Assembly (NCBI GenBank): GCA_030524285.1
Contig: JAUNGQ010000002.1
Coordinates: 62,001 to 126,000, forward strand
DNA length: 64,000 nucleotides
Source of the DNA: Eubacteriales bacterium
GTDB taxonomy: Bacteria > Bacillota > Clostridia > Oscillospirales > Butyricicoccaceae
Direction: 5' to 3'
Below, piece after piece: positions 52,709-60,689 of the stretch. The notes under the pieces are model-generated. The model was not told where the DNA came from, did not search any database, and saw only the letters and a list, made by a program, of their open reading frames with translations. The position numbers and the translations under genes are program-made. Position 1 is the stretch's first letter; the number at the start of each line of letters is the position of its first letter.

Positions 52709-52727
52709 GTTGGAGGGAAATTTGAAA

Positions 52728-53372
52728 ATGAATACTAATGTCAGAAAAATCACAATAACTGCTATGCTCTGCGCTATTTCTTATGTGGTAATGGCGGTAG
52801 GAAGAATACCGATTGTTTTGTTTCTCAAGTACGACCCTAAAGATGTTGTAATTACTTTGGGTGGTCTAATCTGGGGGCCATTGACATCTTGCATTGTGTC
52901 AATAATCGTGTCGTTTATTGAAATGATGACGGTTAGCGATACTGGTATTTTGGGTTGCATTATGAATATTGTATCTACCTGCTCTTTTGCCTGTACCGCA
53001 GCTTTTATTTACAAAAAAAGACATACCTTACATGGCGCATTGTTAGGATTGATTTTAGGAAGTATGGCTATGGTTGCAATTATGCTTTTGTGGAATTATT
53101 TAATAACACCGCTTTATATGGGTTATCCCCGTGAAGCAGTCACAAAATTGCTCTTGCCTGCATTTTTGCCGTTCAACTTACTAAAAGCCGGACTAAACGC
53201 CAGTATTACATTTTTCCTGTATAAACCAGTAGTAACCGCTTTGCGAAAAAGCGGATTTATTGAAAGCGAGAATGTGAAAAAGAGAAATAAGCCAATCGGA
53301 CTATATCTTATTTTCACAATGATAATTGTGACTTGTATTTTGATTGTACTGTCTATGAATGGCCTAATTTGA
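52728..53372 (+). CDS. ribU: Riboflavin ECF transporter S component RibU
   Basis: 214 residues with six predicted helices. The family pattern KITITAMLCAISYVVMAVGRIPIV...FLKYDPKDVVITLGGLIWGP and the downstream FMN riboswitch position identify the riboflavin-specific S component. GGAGGG at 52712-52717 supports ATG 52728. It needs the shared EcfAA'T module, which is not in this window. The next gene, 10 bp downstream, encodes a riboflavin kinase, so imported riboflavin would be trapped as FMN. Confidence 0.93.
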   Translation: MNTNVRKITITAMLCAISYVVMAVGRIPIVLFLKYDPKDVVITLGGLIWGPLTSCIVSIIVSFIEMMTVSDTGILGCIMNIVSTCSFACTAAFIYKKRHTLHGALLGLILGSMAMVAIMLLWNYLITPLYMGYPREAVTKLLLPAFLPFNLLKAGLNASITFFLYKPVVTALRKSGFIESENVKKRNKPIGLYLIFTMIIVTCILIVLSMNGLI

Positions 53373-53382
53373 GGATATGCTG

Positions 53383-54096
53383 ATGAAAGAAAAGAATATA
53401 TCTTTATGCGGTAAAGTTGTTCACGGCAGAGGTATTGGAAAACTTGTAGGAAGCCCCACCGCTAATTTAGAAATATTGTCAAAAGAAAATACACCAATAC
53501 CAGGAGTTTACGCTTCCTCTGTTTGTTGGAAAGAGAAAACATATTATGCCGTTACTCACATAGGGAATCGTCCTACTATTGATAATGACGAAAACATTTC
53601 AATAGAAGTCCATTTGCTGAATTTCAATCAAGATATTTACGGAGAAAAGCTTCTTGTTAAACTATGTACCAAATTAAGAGAACCACAAAAATTCAGCGAT
53701 TTATCGGCGTTGCTAAATCAGATTAGACGAGATTGTATAGCAACAAGGAAATTTTTTGCTTTGGGTGATTTACCGACTGCATTATACATGGATATAGAAA
53801 AGCATAAGGTATCAGTTGAAAATACAGAAGTATTTTTATCAACGAAAGAGTTTGATATTTTGTATCTGCTATATTCTAATCCAGATGTTACGTTTAGCAA
53901 AGGACAGATTTACCAAGCTGTATGGCATGAGCTTTCAAACGACTATTTTCATGCAGTAGAAAACACGATTTATCAAATCAGAAAAAAGTTACGCCTATAT
54001 TTGAATGACCAGGATTGTATAAAAACGGTTGTAGGATATGGATATAAATTTCAAATGAATAGCAAAATCAGCCGAGCCAGTCAACGGTCAAGATGA
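53383..54096 (+). CDS. Riboflavin kinase fused to an OmpR-type winged-helix domain
   Basis: 237 residues. Residues about 8-125 are a RibF-type riboflavin kinase: GKVVHGRGIGKLVGSPTANLEI, GVYASSV, THIGNRPTI, EVHLLNFNQDIYGE and KFSDLSALLNQIRRDC. The FAD-synthetase half of RibF is absent. Residues about 140-228 are a winged helix (LSTKEFDILYLLYSN, GQIYQAVW, AVENTIYQIRKKL, VVGYGYKFQ) matching the stand-alone family around it. GAGG precedes ATG 53383. Probably makes FMN and binds DNA; the combination suggests an FMN-linked regulator. Confidence 0.88.
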   Translation: MKEKNISLCGKVVHGRGIGKLVGSPTANLEILSKENTPIPGVYASSVCWKEKTYYAVTHIGNRPTIDNDENISIEVHLLNFNQDIYGEKLLVKLCTKLREPQKFSDLSALLNQIRRDCIATRKFFALGDLPTALYMDIEKHKVSVENTEVFLSTKEFDILYLLYSNPDVTFSKGQIYQAVWHELSNDYFHAVENTIYQIRKKLRLYLNDQDCIKTVVGYGYKFQMNSKISRASQRSR

Positions 54097-54138
54097 ACGG
54101 CGCCGCCGTTGACAGCCTACCCGCCTTTGCTGGTAGGC
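54080..54138 (+). repeat. Tandem hairpins after the riboflavin kinase gene
   Basis: GTCAACGG (54080-54087) pairs with CCGTTGAC (54106-54113); GCCTACC pairs with GGTAGGC (54115-54138), then AATAAAAAAT. The first loop carries TCAAGATGAACGGC, similar to the hairpin loop at 37939. Probably terminators built from a dispersed palindromic element. Confidence 0.5.
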
Positions 54139-54275
54139 AATAAAAAATCCTGCGGCAACCTCAGCCTATTTTGCTCAGACTTCTTGCTTCCCGTTAATAT
54201 TATTTGGTATCCAAGCCAGACTGATTTGTGTAAAGACACAATGTACCAAAGTTTATTTGGAAATGAGGTGATGGT

Positions 54276-54287
54276 ATGGGAAAGTAA
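54276..54287 (+). promoter_or_regulatory. MGK mini-ORF leader of winged-helix copy 5
   Basis: ATG GGA AAG TAA overlapping the winged-helix ATG (TAATG), with GAGGTGATG upstream. Confidence 0.65.
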
Positions 54288-54679
54288 TGGTGCTGACTTT
54301 ATCAGATGCAGAAGAACACATCATGGATAAGGTCATGGCAGTTCTGTCAGAAGAACAAACTATAGAGCATATTTATATCCCAACTGAACCAGCACTCACC
54401 TTTTCGAGTCTGGAGATACGGCCACAGAGGCGGCAGATATTATTGAATGGCAAGGAGATCGAACTGACCACCAGAGAGTTTGATGTACTGTATTACCTCG
54501 CCCAGTACGCAGGCCAGGTCCTCACGGCCCAGCAGATCTATGAGGCCGTAAGCGGTGAGAGTGCCGTCTGCGACTATCACAGTGTAGAGAGCAGCATCTA
54601 TTCGATCCGCAGGAAGCTGGGGCGTGATGCCATCCTCACAGTTCGGGGATACGGGTATAAATTTAATCCGGATATATAG
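54287..54679 (+). CDS. Stand-alone OmpR/PhoB-type winged-helix protein, copy 5
   Basis: 130 residues, about 92% identical to copy 4 by my count, with all effector-domain blocks (LTTREFDVLYYLAQYAGQVL, QQIYEAV, VESSIYSIRRKLG, VRGYGYKF) and no receiver. It lies 190 bp after the riboflavin kinase fusion gene and is followed immediately by a terminator. With copy 4 it brackets the GntR/riboflavin module, so the pair could recombine to delete or duplicate that module. Confidence 0.82.
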   Translation: MVLTLSDAEEHIMDKVMAVLSEEQTIEHIYIPTEPALTFSSLEIRPQRRQILLNGKEIELTTREFDVLYYLAQYAGQVLTAQQIYEAVSGESAVCDYHSVESSIYSIRRKLGRDAILTVRGYGYKFNPDI

Positions 54680-54684
54680 TTGAA

Positions 54685-54732
54685 ACAGACCGATGGCATT
54701 ATTCGATGCTGTCGGCCTGTTCATTTTATTTT
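54685..54732 (+). terminator. Intrinsic terminator
   Basis: ACAGACCGATGGCAT pairs with ATGCTGTCGGCCTGT (ends 54720), followed by TCATTTTATTTT. Confidence 0.82.
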
Positions 54733-54820
54733 GCTTTGAAAATCAGAAAACTGTTTGGAAATATGGCATAGAAAATACGCGACCGCAGATACTATTTCTA
54801 AAAAAGATTGAGGTGATAGC

Positions 54821-55621
54821 ATGGCGGTTGCGCATAAAGGCAGCATCTCCATGGGGCTGGTGTTGATTCCAGTGGGAATGTATAAGGCAACAGTGGACAA
54901 CGATATTCATTTTAACCAGCTTGACAAGGAGAGCAAAGCAAGGATTAAATACAAGAAATACTGCAGTCACTGTGGGAAAGAAGTGACCGCAAGTGATATT
55001 ATCAAAGGATATGAGTATGAGCGGGATAAGTATGTGGTCATGACGGATGAGGAACTGGAGCGGATAAAAACAAAGAAAGATAAGACCATCCACATCCTTC
55101 AGTTCGCCCGGATGGCGGAAGTCAATATGATCTATTACGACAACGACTATTATGCGGTTCCTGATACTGGGGCGGAAAAAGCCTATGAGCTTCTGCGCCA
55201 GGCACTGCTGTCCCAGAAGAAGGTCGCTATTGCAAAGACAGTCATGGGGACCAATGAAAAGCTGCTGGTGCTGTATCCAACCAAAGACGGCATTATCGTA
55301 AAAACCTTGTTCTACCATGATGAGATCGCGGCGATGCCAAAACCAGTACCTAAGATGAAATTGGATGACAATGAGCTTTCCATGGCGAAAATGCTGATTG
55401 AGAATATGACAAAGCCTTTCAATGCGGAAGACTTCCGGGATGAGTATCAGGCTCGGCTGCGGGATGCCATTATGCAGAAGATCCAGGGACAGGAGATCGT
55501 GGCCGTAGATACCAGCGGACCGGCGAATGTGATTGATCTGATGGAGGCCCTGCAAAAGAGTCTGGAGCTGTCAACTAAAAAGGATGAGGGCAGCCAGAAA
55601 AAGCTGACAGGGACTGCATGA
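54821..55621 (+). CDS. ku: Ku protein (bacterial NHEJ)
   Basis: 266 residues, the usual bacterial Ku length. HKGSISMGLVLIPVGMYKAT at the start, YKKYCSHCGKEV (partial zinc-like pair) and GYEYERDKYVVMTDEEL are Ku-core features. It forms a homodimeric ring on DNA double-strand ends and recruits the ligase. ATG 54821 follows GAGGTGAT. The LigD-type ligase gene overlaps its stop codon, giving a two-gene NHEJ operon. Confidence 0.95.
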   Translation: MAVAHKGSISMGLVLIPVGMYKATVDNDIHFNQLDKESKARIKYKKYCSHCGKEVTASDIIKGYEYERDKYVVMTDEELERIKTKKDKTIHILQFARMAEVNMIYYDNDYYAVPDTGAEKAYELLRQALLSQKKVAIAKTVMGTNEKLLVLYPTKDGIIVKTLFYHDEIAAMPKPVPKMKLDDNELSMAKMLIENMTKPFNAEDFRDEYQARLRDAIMQKIQGQEIVAVDTSGPANVIDLMEALQKSLELSTKKDEGSQKKLTGTA

Positions 55622-56544
55622 TGGATATGTTTGAGGACCGGAGCGCAAGCCCGATGCTGATTGCACAGCAGATGGAGGCGTTTGATGACCCAGACTGGAT
55701 CTATGAGCTAAAGATGGACGGGTTCCGGTGCCTGGCCTATATAGATAAAGATCTGGTAGACTTCCGGAACAAACGGAATATGCAGGTGCTATTCAAATTC
55801 CCGGAGCTTGCAGGCATCTGTAAAAATGTGAAGGGGCGCTGTATCCTGGACGGAGAAGTTGTAGTTCTGGCGGGCGGCGTACCTGACTTTTACCGATTAC
55901 AGAAGCGCACCCTGCTGACAGACCGGTTTAAGATTGAACTGGAGGCAGATCGCTTCCCTGCTTCCTTTGTGGCATTCGACTGCATCTATCAGGATAGCCA
56001 GGAACTGATATGGGAACCGCTGATGAAGCGAAAAGAAGCACTTTCAAAGCTGGTCGATGAGAATGACAGGATAGCGGTTTCCCGGTTTATTGAGGCCCAG
56101 GGCAGGCAGCTTTATCAGGCAGCGGACATGAGAAAACTGGAAGGCGTTGTGGCCAAACGGAAAGACAGCCCTTATTACATGGGAAAACGGACAAAGGACT
56201 GGATCAAATTCAAAAGGATGGCCGATGAGGATTATGTGGTTGCCGGCTATATTCAAAAGGGGCGACATACTTATAGCCTGATCCTGAGCAAATACCGAAA
56301 CGGCGCTCTGGTCTATAAGGGCCATGTGACCTCCGGCGTGACAAAGGACGCAGTAGACATGCTGCAGTTCTCCGGGAAGAATCCTTTTGCGCTGCTTCCT
56401 ATGGGAAATGAGGGCGCAGTCTGGGTAAAGCCGGATCATGTTTGTGTGGTGGAGTATATGCCTAATCTCCAGAACTCCCTGCGGCAGCCAGTATTTAAGG
56501 GCTTCCGGGATGATGTTCTGCCGAAAGAGGTGCGGGTGGAATAG
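55618..56544 (+). CDS. ATP-dependent DNA ligase (LigD ligase domain)
   Basis: 308 residues, corresponding to the ligase domain of LigD without polymerase or nuclease domains. The adenylation motif is ELKMDGFRCLAY with Lys32. RCILDGEVVVL (motif III), EGVVAKRKDSPYYMGKRTKDWIKFK (motifs IV-V) and a C-terminal OB fold ending EYMPNLQNSLRQPVFKGFRDD are present. It seals breaks held by Ku. ATGA overlap with ku. Confidence 0.94.
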   Translation: MMDMFEDRSASPMLIAQQMEAFDDPDWIYELKMDGFRCLAYIDKDLVDFRNKRNMQVLFKFPELAGICKNVKGRCILDGEVVVLAGGVPDFYRLQKRTLLTDRFKIELEADRFPASFVAFDCIYQDSQELIWEPLMKRKEALSKLVDENDRIAVSRFIEAQGRQLYQAADMRKLEGVVAKRKDSPYYMGKRTKDWIKFKRMADEDYVVAGYIQKGRHTYSLILSKYRNGALVYKGHVTSGVTKDAVDMLQFSGKNPFALLPMGNEGAVWVKPDHVCVVEYMPNLQNSLRQPVFKGFRDDVLPKEVRVE

Positions 56545-56573
56545 GCATTTCATCCCGAAAAGGGCGCAGAGAC

Positions 56574-56602
56574 TTGCAAAATCACAATCCGTCTGCTATA
56601 AT
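56574..56602 (+). promoter_or_regulatory. Strong promoter of the 56.6-64 kb operon leader
   Basis: TTGCAA (56574-56579), 17-bp spacer, TATAAT (56597-56602). Its transcript would begin near 56609, more than 320 bp before the first start codon. Confidence 0.75.
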
Positions 56603-56658
56603 ACCTATATCAGTATCAGTAATTGCCTATGGGCAGTTAGAGTTTATCAGGTTACACA

Positions 56659-56691
56659 GTGTCTGGAGATTTTTCTTCAGGCACTTTTTTT
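56659..56691 (+). terminator. Leader terminator 1
   Basis: GTGTCTGGAG (56659-56668) pairs with CTTCAGGCAC (56675-56684) including G-U pairs, followed by seven T's. It would yield an RNA of roughly 80 nt from the upstream promoter. Confidence 0.75.
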
Positions 56692-56796
56692 GTTTCTTCT
56701 GCTTCTTTTTATAGAGGCACAGAATGGGAAAGGCCGGAAGGTAGGGCCTTTCGCCCCATTGTCAACAATTTCATATCAGGCCCTCGGGCAACAAAG

Positions 56797-56833
56797 GCAC
56801 TCAGAGAATTTCGGTTCTTTGGGTGCTTTTTTT
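56797..56833 (+). terminator. Leader terminator 2
   Basis: GCACTCAGAGAA (56797-56808) pairs with TTCTTTGGGTGC (56815-56826), followed by seven T's. A further hairpin lies before it (ATGGG...CCCAT, about 56723-56760). Confidence 0.75.
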
Positions 56834-56850
56834 ATATAGATCGGAGCGTA

Positions 56851-56888
56851 GCTGCTCCCTAACTTTTATTCCGGGGAGCCGCTTTTTT
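56851..56888 (+). terminator. Leader terminator 3
   Basis: GCTGCTCCC (56851-56859) pairs with GGGAGCCGC (56874-56882) with one mismatch, followed by TTTTTT, about 45 bp before the methylase-like gene. Confidence 0.7.
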
Positions 56889-56933
56889 GGTGTACCCGTT
56901 CACATATAAACATTTATGGAAGGAGTCGAATCT

Positions 56934-57683
56934 ATGAGCGACAACAAACGAAAAAAGCGGTCTTCTCAAAGTAAGGGCGCAAAACAGAAATCCCCTAAGG
57001 ATCAACTGGTGGATGAAATCCGTACTCTTGCGCAGTATCACGGGTTAAATCAGGTGTTCACAACATTTCTGGAGCTGACGGCACTTTGCCTCAGTATCGA
57101 GACGGAACCGATGACACGATCTGAACGCACACAGCGCTATGAAGAAATCATGAAGACGTTGGATGAGCAGGCAACAACAGCTTATGCCAGAATGACTGCA
57201 GATCTCTTTATGGCAGTGCAGATGAGCATGGACGAACCATATGACATTTTAGGTGCCATTTTCATGGAGTTGGGATTGTCCAATGAGTGGAATGGTCAGT
57301 TCTTCACGCCAGACAATATATGTCGGATGATGGCAATGATTGTTGGCGTAGATCATCTGCCGGAAAAAGGCTGTGCGACGATCAATGAACCCACCTGTGG
57401 TTCTGGAGCAATGGTCTTGGGTGCAGTCTATGCTATGAAACAGAAAAACCAGGACTACCAGCACCATTCCCTGTTCATTGCACAGGACATTGATATCCGT
57501 TGTGTCTGGATGGCTTACATTCAGCTGTGGATGTATCAGATTCCCGCGATTGTAATTCATGGGGATACGCTGGCAATGAAGGAGTGGTCAAGATGGTACA
57601 CACCATTTGTTACCTGTGTGGAACAACCGGTGCAGGATACCGTTGAGGAGACAGAAGCGCAAAGCGAAAGAGAGGCGGTCTGA
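56934..57683 (+). CDS. N6-DNA-methylase-fold protein lacking the catalytic motif
   Basis: 249 residues from ATG 56934 (GGAAGGAG upstream). The SAM-binding part of HsdM-type methylases is present: LSNEWNGQFFTPDNICRMMA, then NEPTCGSGAMVLGAVYAM (motif I), QDIDIRCVWMAYIQLWM and the IVIHGDTL strand. The expected catalytic N/D-PP-Y/F motif does not follow; the protein ends about 35 residues later. Basic N-terminus (KRKKRSSQSKGAKQK). It is probably a SAM-binding or inactive methylase, of a type found on integrative elements. Confidence 0.82.
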   Translation: MSDNKRKKRSSQSKGAKQKSPKDQLVDEIRTLAQYHGLNQVFTTFLELTALCLSIETEPMTRSERTQRYEEIMKTLDEQATTAYARMTADLFMAVQMSMDEPYDILGAIFMELGLSNEWNGQFFTPDNICRMMAMIVGVDHLPEKGCATINEPTCGSGAMVLGAVYAMKQKNQDYQHHSLFIAQDIDIRCVWMAYIQLWMYQIPAIVIHGDTLAMKEWSRWYTPFVTCVEQPVQDTVEETEAQSEREAV

Positions 57684-58222
57684 TGGAATCCGTTGACAAG
57701 CCAATCACCTTTGAAGCATTGCGTGTCCATTACTATACGGGACGCTCTTATTTGATCCGCAGCGAGTACCGGCATAAAGTCTATGGCTTCCGGCAGGGCA
57801 TGATGACGGATCTGGGCGATCTGGACCCGGACGAATGGAAACGACTGGCACAACAGCTTATCGAGAACAGCGGCGAAGAGCAGCTGCAGACGGATCTGAT
57901 GGAGTGGACGAACCAACATACGCCCTGGTTTCGTAATAAACAGGAGTTTGAACAGCGTGCGCTGGAACTTCATATGGCCCGGATTTTTGATAATCCTTTA
58001 TGGGTGCATTATGTTTCATTCAATCATCAGTATCGGCCTGAAGTGCTGGAAACGGCCAGACTGGTCTGGATTCTGACAGAATGCTGCCAGACACCTGCGC
58101 AAGTGACTTTGGAGCGATTTGAGGTGGCTAAAAGCAGAGATAACACGCTTTCCTGTCCGGTCTGTGGTCGTTTGTCCCAGTTTCGGAGATGCACATCGGA
58201 GGAGGTGAGCATGGATGGATAA
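57683..58222 (+). CDS. Hypothetical protein with C-terminal zinc-finger-like end
   Basis: 179 residues, not recognised. Mostly helical with conserved-looking aromatic stretches (YYTGRSYLIRSEYRHKVYGF). The end, LSCPVCGRLSQFRRCTSEE, has a CxxC pair and a third Cys. It starts within the stop of the methylase-like gene (TGATG), and a 60-residue gene overlaps its 3' end, so all are tightly coupled in one operon. Confidence 0.75.
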   Translation: MESVDKPITFEALRVHYYTGRSYLIRSEYRHKVYGFRQGMMTDLGDLDPDEWKRLAQQLIENSGEEQLQTDLMEWTNQHTPWFRNKQEFEQRALELHMARIFDNPLWVHYVSFNHQYRPEVLETARLVWILTECCQTPAQVTLERFEVAKSRDNTLSCPVCGRLSQFRRCTSEEVSMDG

Positions 58223-58397
58223 GGTGTTTATTGTAGTAAAGGACGGTATGGTGCAGGAAGTATACAGTACCATGTCGCAACAAGAAGTATATGTTGAGGT
58301 TCTTGATTTGGACGTATCCGGGGTGGATGAAGAGCAGGAAAAGGCGCTTCACTTCCGGCATGAGGCCATTCGGGAATTGATGTATAGAATCGACTGA
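58215..58397 (+). CDS. 60-residue hypothetical protein
   Basis: A small acidic protein: DKVFIVVKDGMVQEVYS, then EVYVEVLDLD and a C-terminal helix. It starts 8 bp before the end of the previous gene. The N-terminal beta-hairpin pattern recurs in small proteins of integrative elements. Function unknown. Confidence 0.7.
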   Translation: MDKVFIVVKDGMVQEVYSTMSQQEVYVEVLDLDVSGVDEEQEKALHFRHEAIRELMYRID

Positions 58398-58414
58398 AGA
58401 AAGGAGATGCACAT

Positions 58415-60385
58415 ATGAGTGCGAATCAAACAAAAACAGAGCGGATGAGGGAACTGATCCGCAAGATCAAAGAGGCGGATATTGCCTATTATAAGTACGA
58501 CAATCCCAGTATGACAGACCGTGAGTATGATCTGCTGGTGGATGAACTGAAGGGGCTGGAGGCCGAAACCGGTCTGACACTCTCCGGTTCCCCGACGCAG
58601 ATGGTGTCCGGCGATATCCTGGAGGAGCTGACGCCGGTGCGCCACACCAAACCCATGTTATCCGCAGACAAAACCAAATCGGTTGACGATCTGGTTCGGT
58701 TTGCCGCGGGCAGAGATGTCCTGCTTTCATGGAAGATGGATGGCCTGACACTGGTGCTACGCTATGAAAATGGGAGTCTGATTCAGGCAATTACCCGCGG
58801 CAGAGAAGGAATTATCGGTGAGGATGTGACCCATACCGTCCGGACATTCCTGAATGTGCCTTTAATTGTCCCGACAAGAGATCCATTCGAGGTTCGGGGT
58901 GAAGGCGTCATTTCATGGGAGAATTTCGAGAAAATCAATCTCAGTCTGGAGGAAGGATATTCTCATCCGAGAAATCTGGCGGCCGGCAGCGTGCGGCAGT
59001 TGGACGCATCTGAGTCTAAGAAGCGGATGCTGGAATTTTTCGCATTTGAGCTGATCACAGACAACGACCATCATGTCAACAAGCTGTCCCATCTGGATTT
59101 TCTGGAGGCAAACGGGTTTACTGTTGTGCCGCATCTGTATCTGGACGCAGAAACTACGCCGGAGCGGGTTGTGGAGCTGGTTCAGGTATTTCAGCCGAAG
59201 AAATTCGGGTATCCGGTGGACGGTCTGATCATGGAATATGCAGACATCGCCTATGGCAGGAGTCTTGGAGCGACCGGGCATCACGAGAATCGCCTGATTG
59301 CCCTCAAGTGGGAAGACGAACTGTATGAAACCAGGTTCTTGGATCTGGATGTGGCAGTTACCCGCAGCGGCATGGTCAGCCTGACTGGTATCTTTGAACC
59401 TGTGACCATTGACGGAACACAGGTCAGCCGCGCATACCTGCACAATTATGATAATTACCTGAAGCTGGCCCTGGGCAAAGGCGATACCATCCGGGTCTAT
59501 AAGGCGAACATGATTATTCCGCAGATTGCGGAGAATCTGACGAAAAGCGGCACCTGCTGTGTCCCTTCAACCTGCCCGTGCTGTGGTAAGCCACTGTTCA
59601 TTCATACGACCAGCGGAGGGACAAGACAGTTTTTCTGTGAGAATCCGCAGTGCGCCGCCAAACTGGTCCGAAAATTTGTCCATTTCTGTGAGAAGACCCG
59701 CATGAACATTGAGGGCCTTTCGGAACTGACGCTGGAGAAATTCATCGGTCATGGATGGATCAGGACCTTTGGGGATCTCTACACACTGGAGCAGCACCGT
59801 GAGGAGATCATCCGCACAGAAGGCTTCGGTGAGAAATCCTATGAGCGTCTGCAGGCATCTATTGAGAAGAGTCGTCACTGCACATTGGCACAGTTTATTG
59901 CCGGAATGGGAATCCCGATGGTCGGCAGACACGCAGGCCGTGATCTGGACCGTTATTTCCACGGGTCCTGGGAAGCGTTTGAAGAGGCCATCCAGAGTGG
60001 CTTCGATTTCACGCAGCTTCCTGACTTCGGCAAGACCATGAACAACAATATCTATCAGTGGTATGCGGACACAGAGGAAGAAAAGCTTTGGCGCCCGCTG
60101 CTTCAATACATCGAATTTGAAAAGGAGAATCCTACTATGAATACAAATATGAGCAATCCCTTTGCTGGGAAAACCGTTGTCGCAACTGGAAAACTGGAGA
60201 ACTACACCCGTGACGGGATTCAGATGAAGCTTCTGTCCCTGGGTGCAAAACCGGCGTCTTCCGTGAGCAAAAAGACCGATTACCTGATCGTCGGGGAAAA
60301 GGCTGGCAGCAAGCTGGCGAAAGCACAGCAGCTGGGAGTAACGACCCTGACGGAGCAGGAATTTGAAAACATGCTGGCCGAATAA
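58415..60385 (+). CDS. ligA: NAD-dependent DNA ligase (LigA-type)
   Basis: 656 residues with all LigA domains. Domain Ia is YYKYDNPSMTDREYDLLVDEL. The adenylation site is SWKMDGLTL with Lys107. An OB fold, a four-Cys zinc finger (CPCCGKPLF...FFCENPQC), HhH repeats (LPDFGKTMN region) and a C-terminal BRCT domain (about 575-656, GKTVVATGKLENYTRDG) follow. AAGGAG before ATG 58415. Its place among element genes suggests it is a second, accessory LigA rather than the chromosomal one. Confidence 0.95.
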   Translation: MSANQTKTERMRELIRKIKEADIAYYKYDNPSMTDREYDLLVDELKGLEAETGLTLSGSPTQMVSGDILEELTPVRHTKPMLSADKTKSVDDLVRFAAGRDVLLSWKMDGLTLVLRYENGSLIQAITRGREGIIGEDVTHTVRTFLNVPLIVPTRDPFEVRGEGVISWENFEKINLSLEEGYSHPRNLAAGSVRQLDASESKKRMLEFFAFELITDNDHHVNKLSHLDFLEANGFTVVPHLYLDAETTPERVVELVQVFQPKKFGYPVDGLIMEYADIAYGRSLGATGHHENRLIALKWEDELYETRFLDLDVAVTRSGMVSLTGIFEPVTIDGTQVSRAYLHNYDNYLKLALGKGDTIRVYKANMIIPQIAENLTKSGTCCVPSTCPCCGKPLFIHTTSGGTRQFFCENPQCAAKLVRKFVHFCEKTRMNIEGLSELTLEKFIGHGWIRTFGDLYTLEQHREEIIRTEGFGEKSYERLQASIEKSRHCTLAQFIAGMGIPMVGRHAGRDLDRYFHGSWEAFEEAIQSGFDFTQLPDFGKTMNNNIYQWYADTEEEKLWRPLLQYIEFEKENPTMNTNMSNPFAGKTVVATGKLENYTRDGIQMKLLSLGAKPASSVSKKTDYLIVGEKAGSKLAKAQQLGVTTLTEQEFENMLAE

Positions 60386-60446
60386 GAGGCAGCACAACAG
60401 TGGCGGAGTGGGAAACTGCTCCGCCCTTTTTTAATGGAGGTTTGAT

Positions 60447-60689
60447 ATGGCAAATCCAAAATACCGCTGCCCAGTTTGCGGCGCTGAGAGTTTTGAGGTG
60501 ACAGCTCATGTTACCCAGGACTGGAAAATTGATTGCAATGGCACCTTTTTGGAAGCTTTGAATGAGTGTGTAGAAGTTACGCATTATCCCGACGAAGATG
60601 ACATCTGGACTTGCGGAAACTGCGCATTTTCTGCCGAGGGACGCAAGTTTCGGCGCCAGTCTGACAGTGGAAAGGAGGTCCGGAAATGA
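60447..60689 (+). CDS. Zinc-ribbon hypothetical protein
   Basis: 80 residues with two CxxC pairs, YRCPVCGAESF at the start and WTCGNCAFSA near the end, that could form one zinc ribbon, plus a middle strand region (AHVTQDWKIDCNG). GGAGG precedes the start. ATGA overlap with the next gene. Function unknown. Confidence 0.75.
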   Translation: MANPKYRCPVCGAESFEVTAHVTQDWKIDCNGTFLEALNECVEVTHYPDEDDIWTCGNCAFSAEGRKFRRQSDSGKEVRK

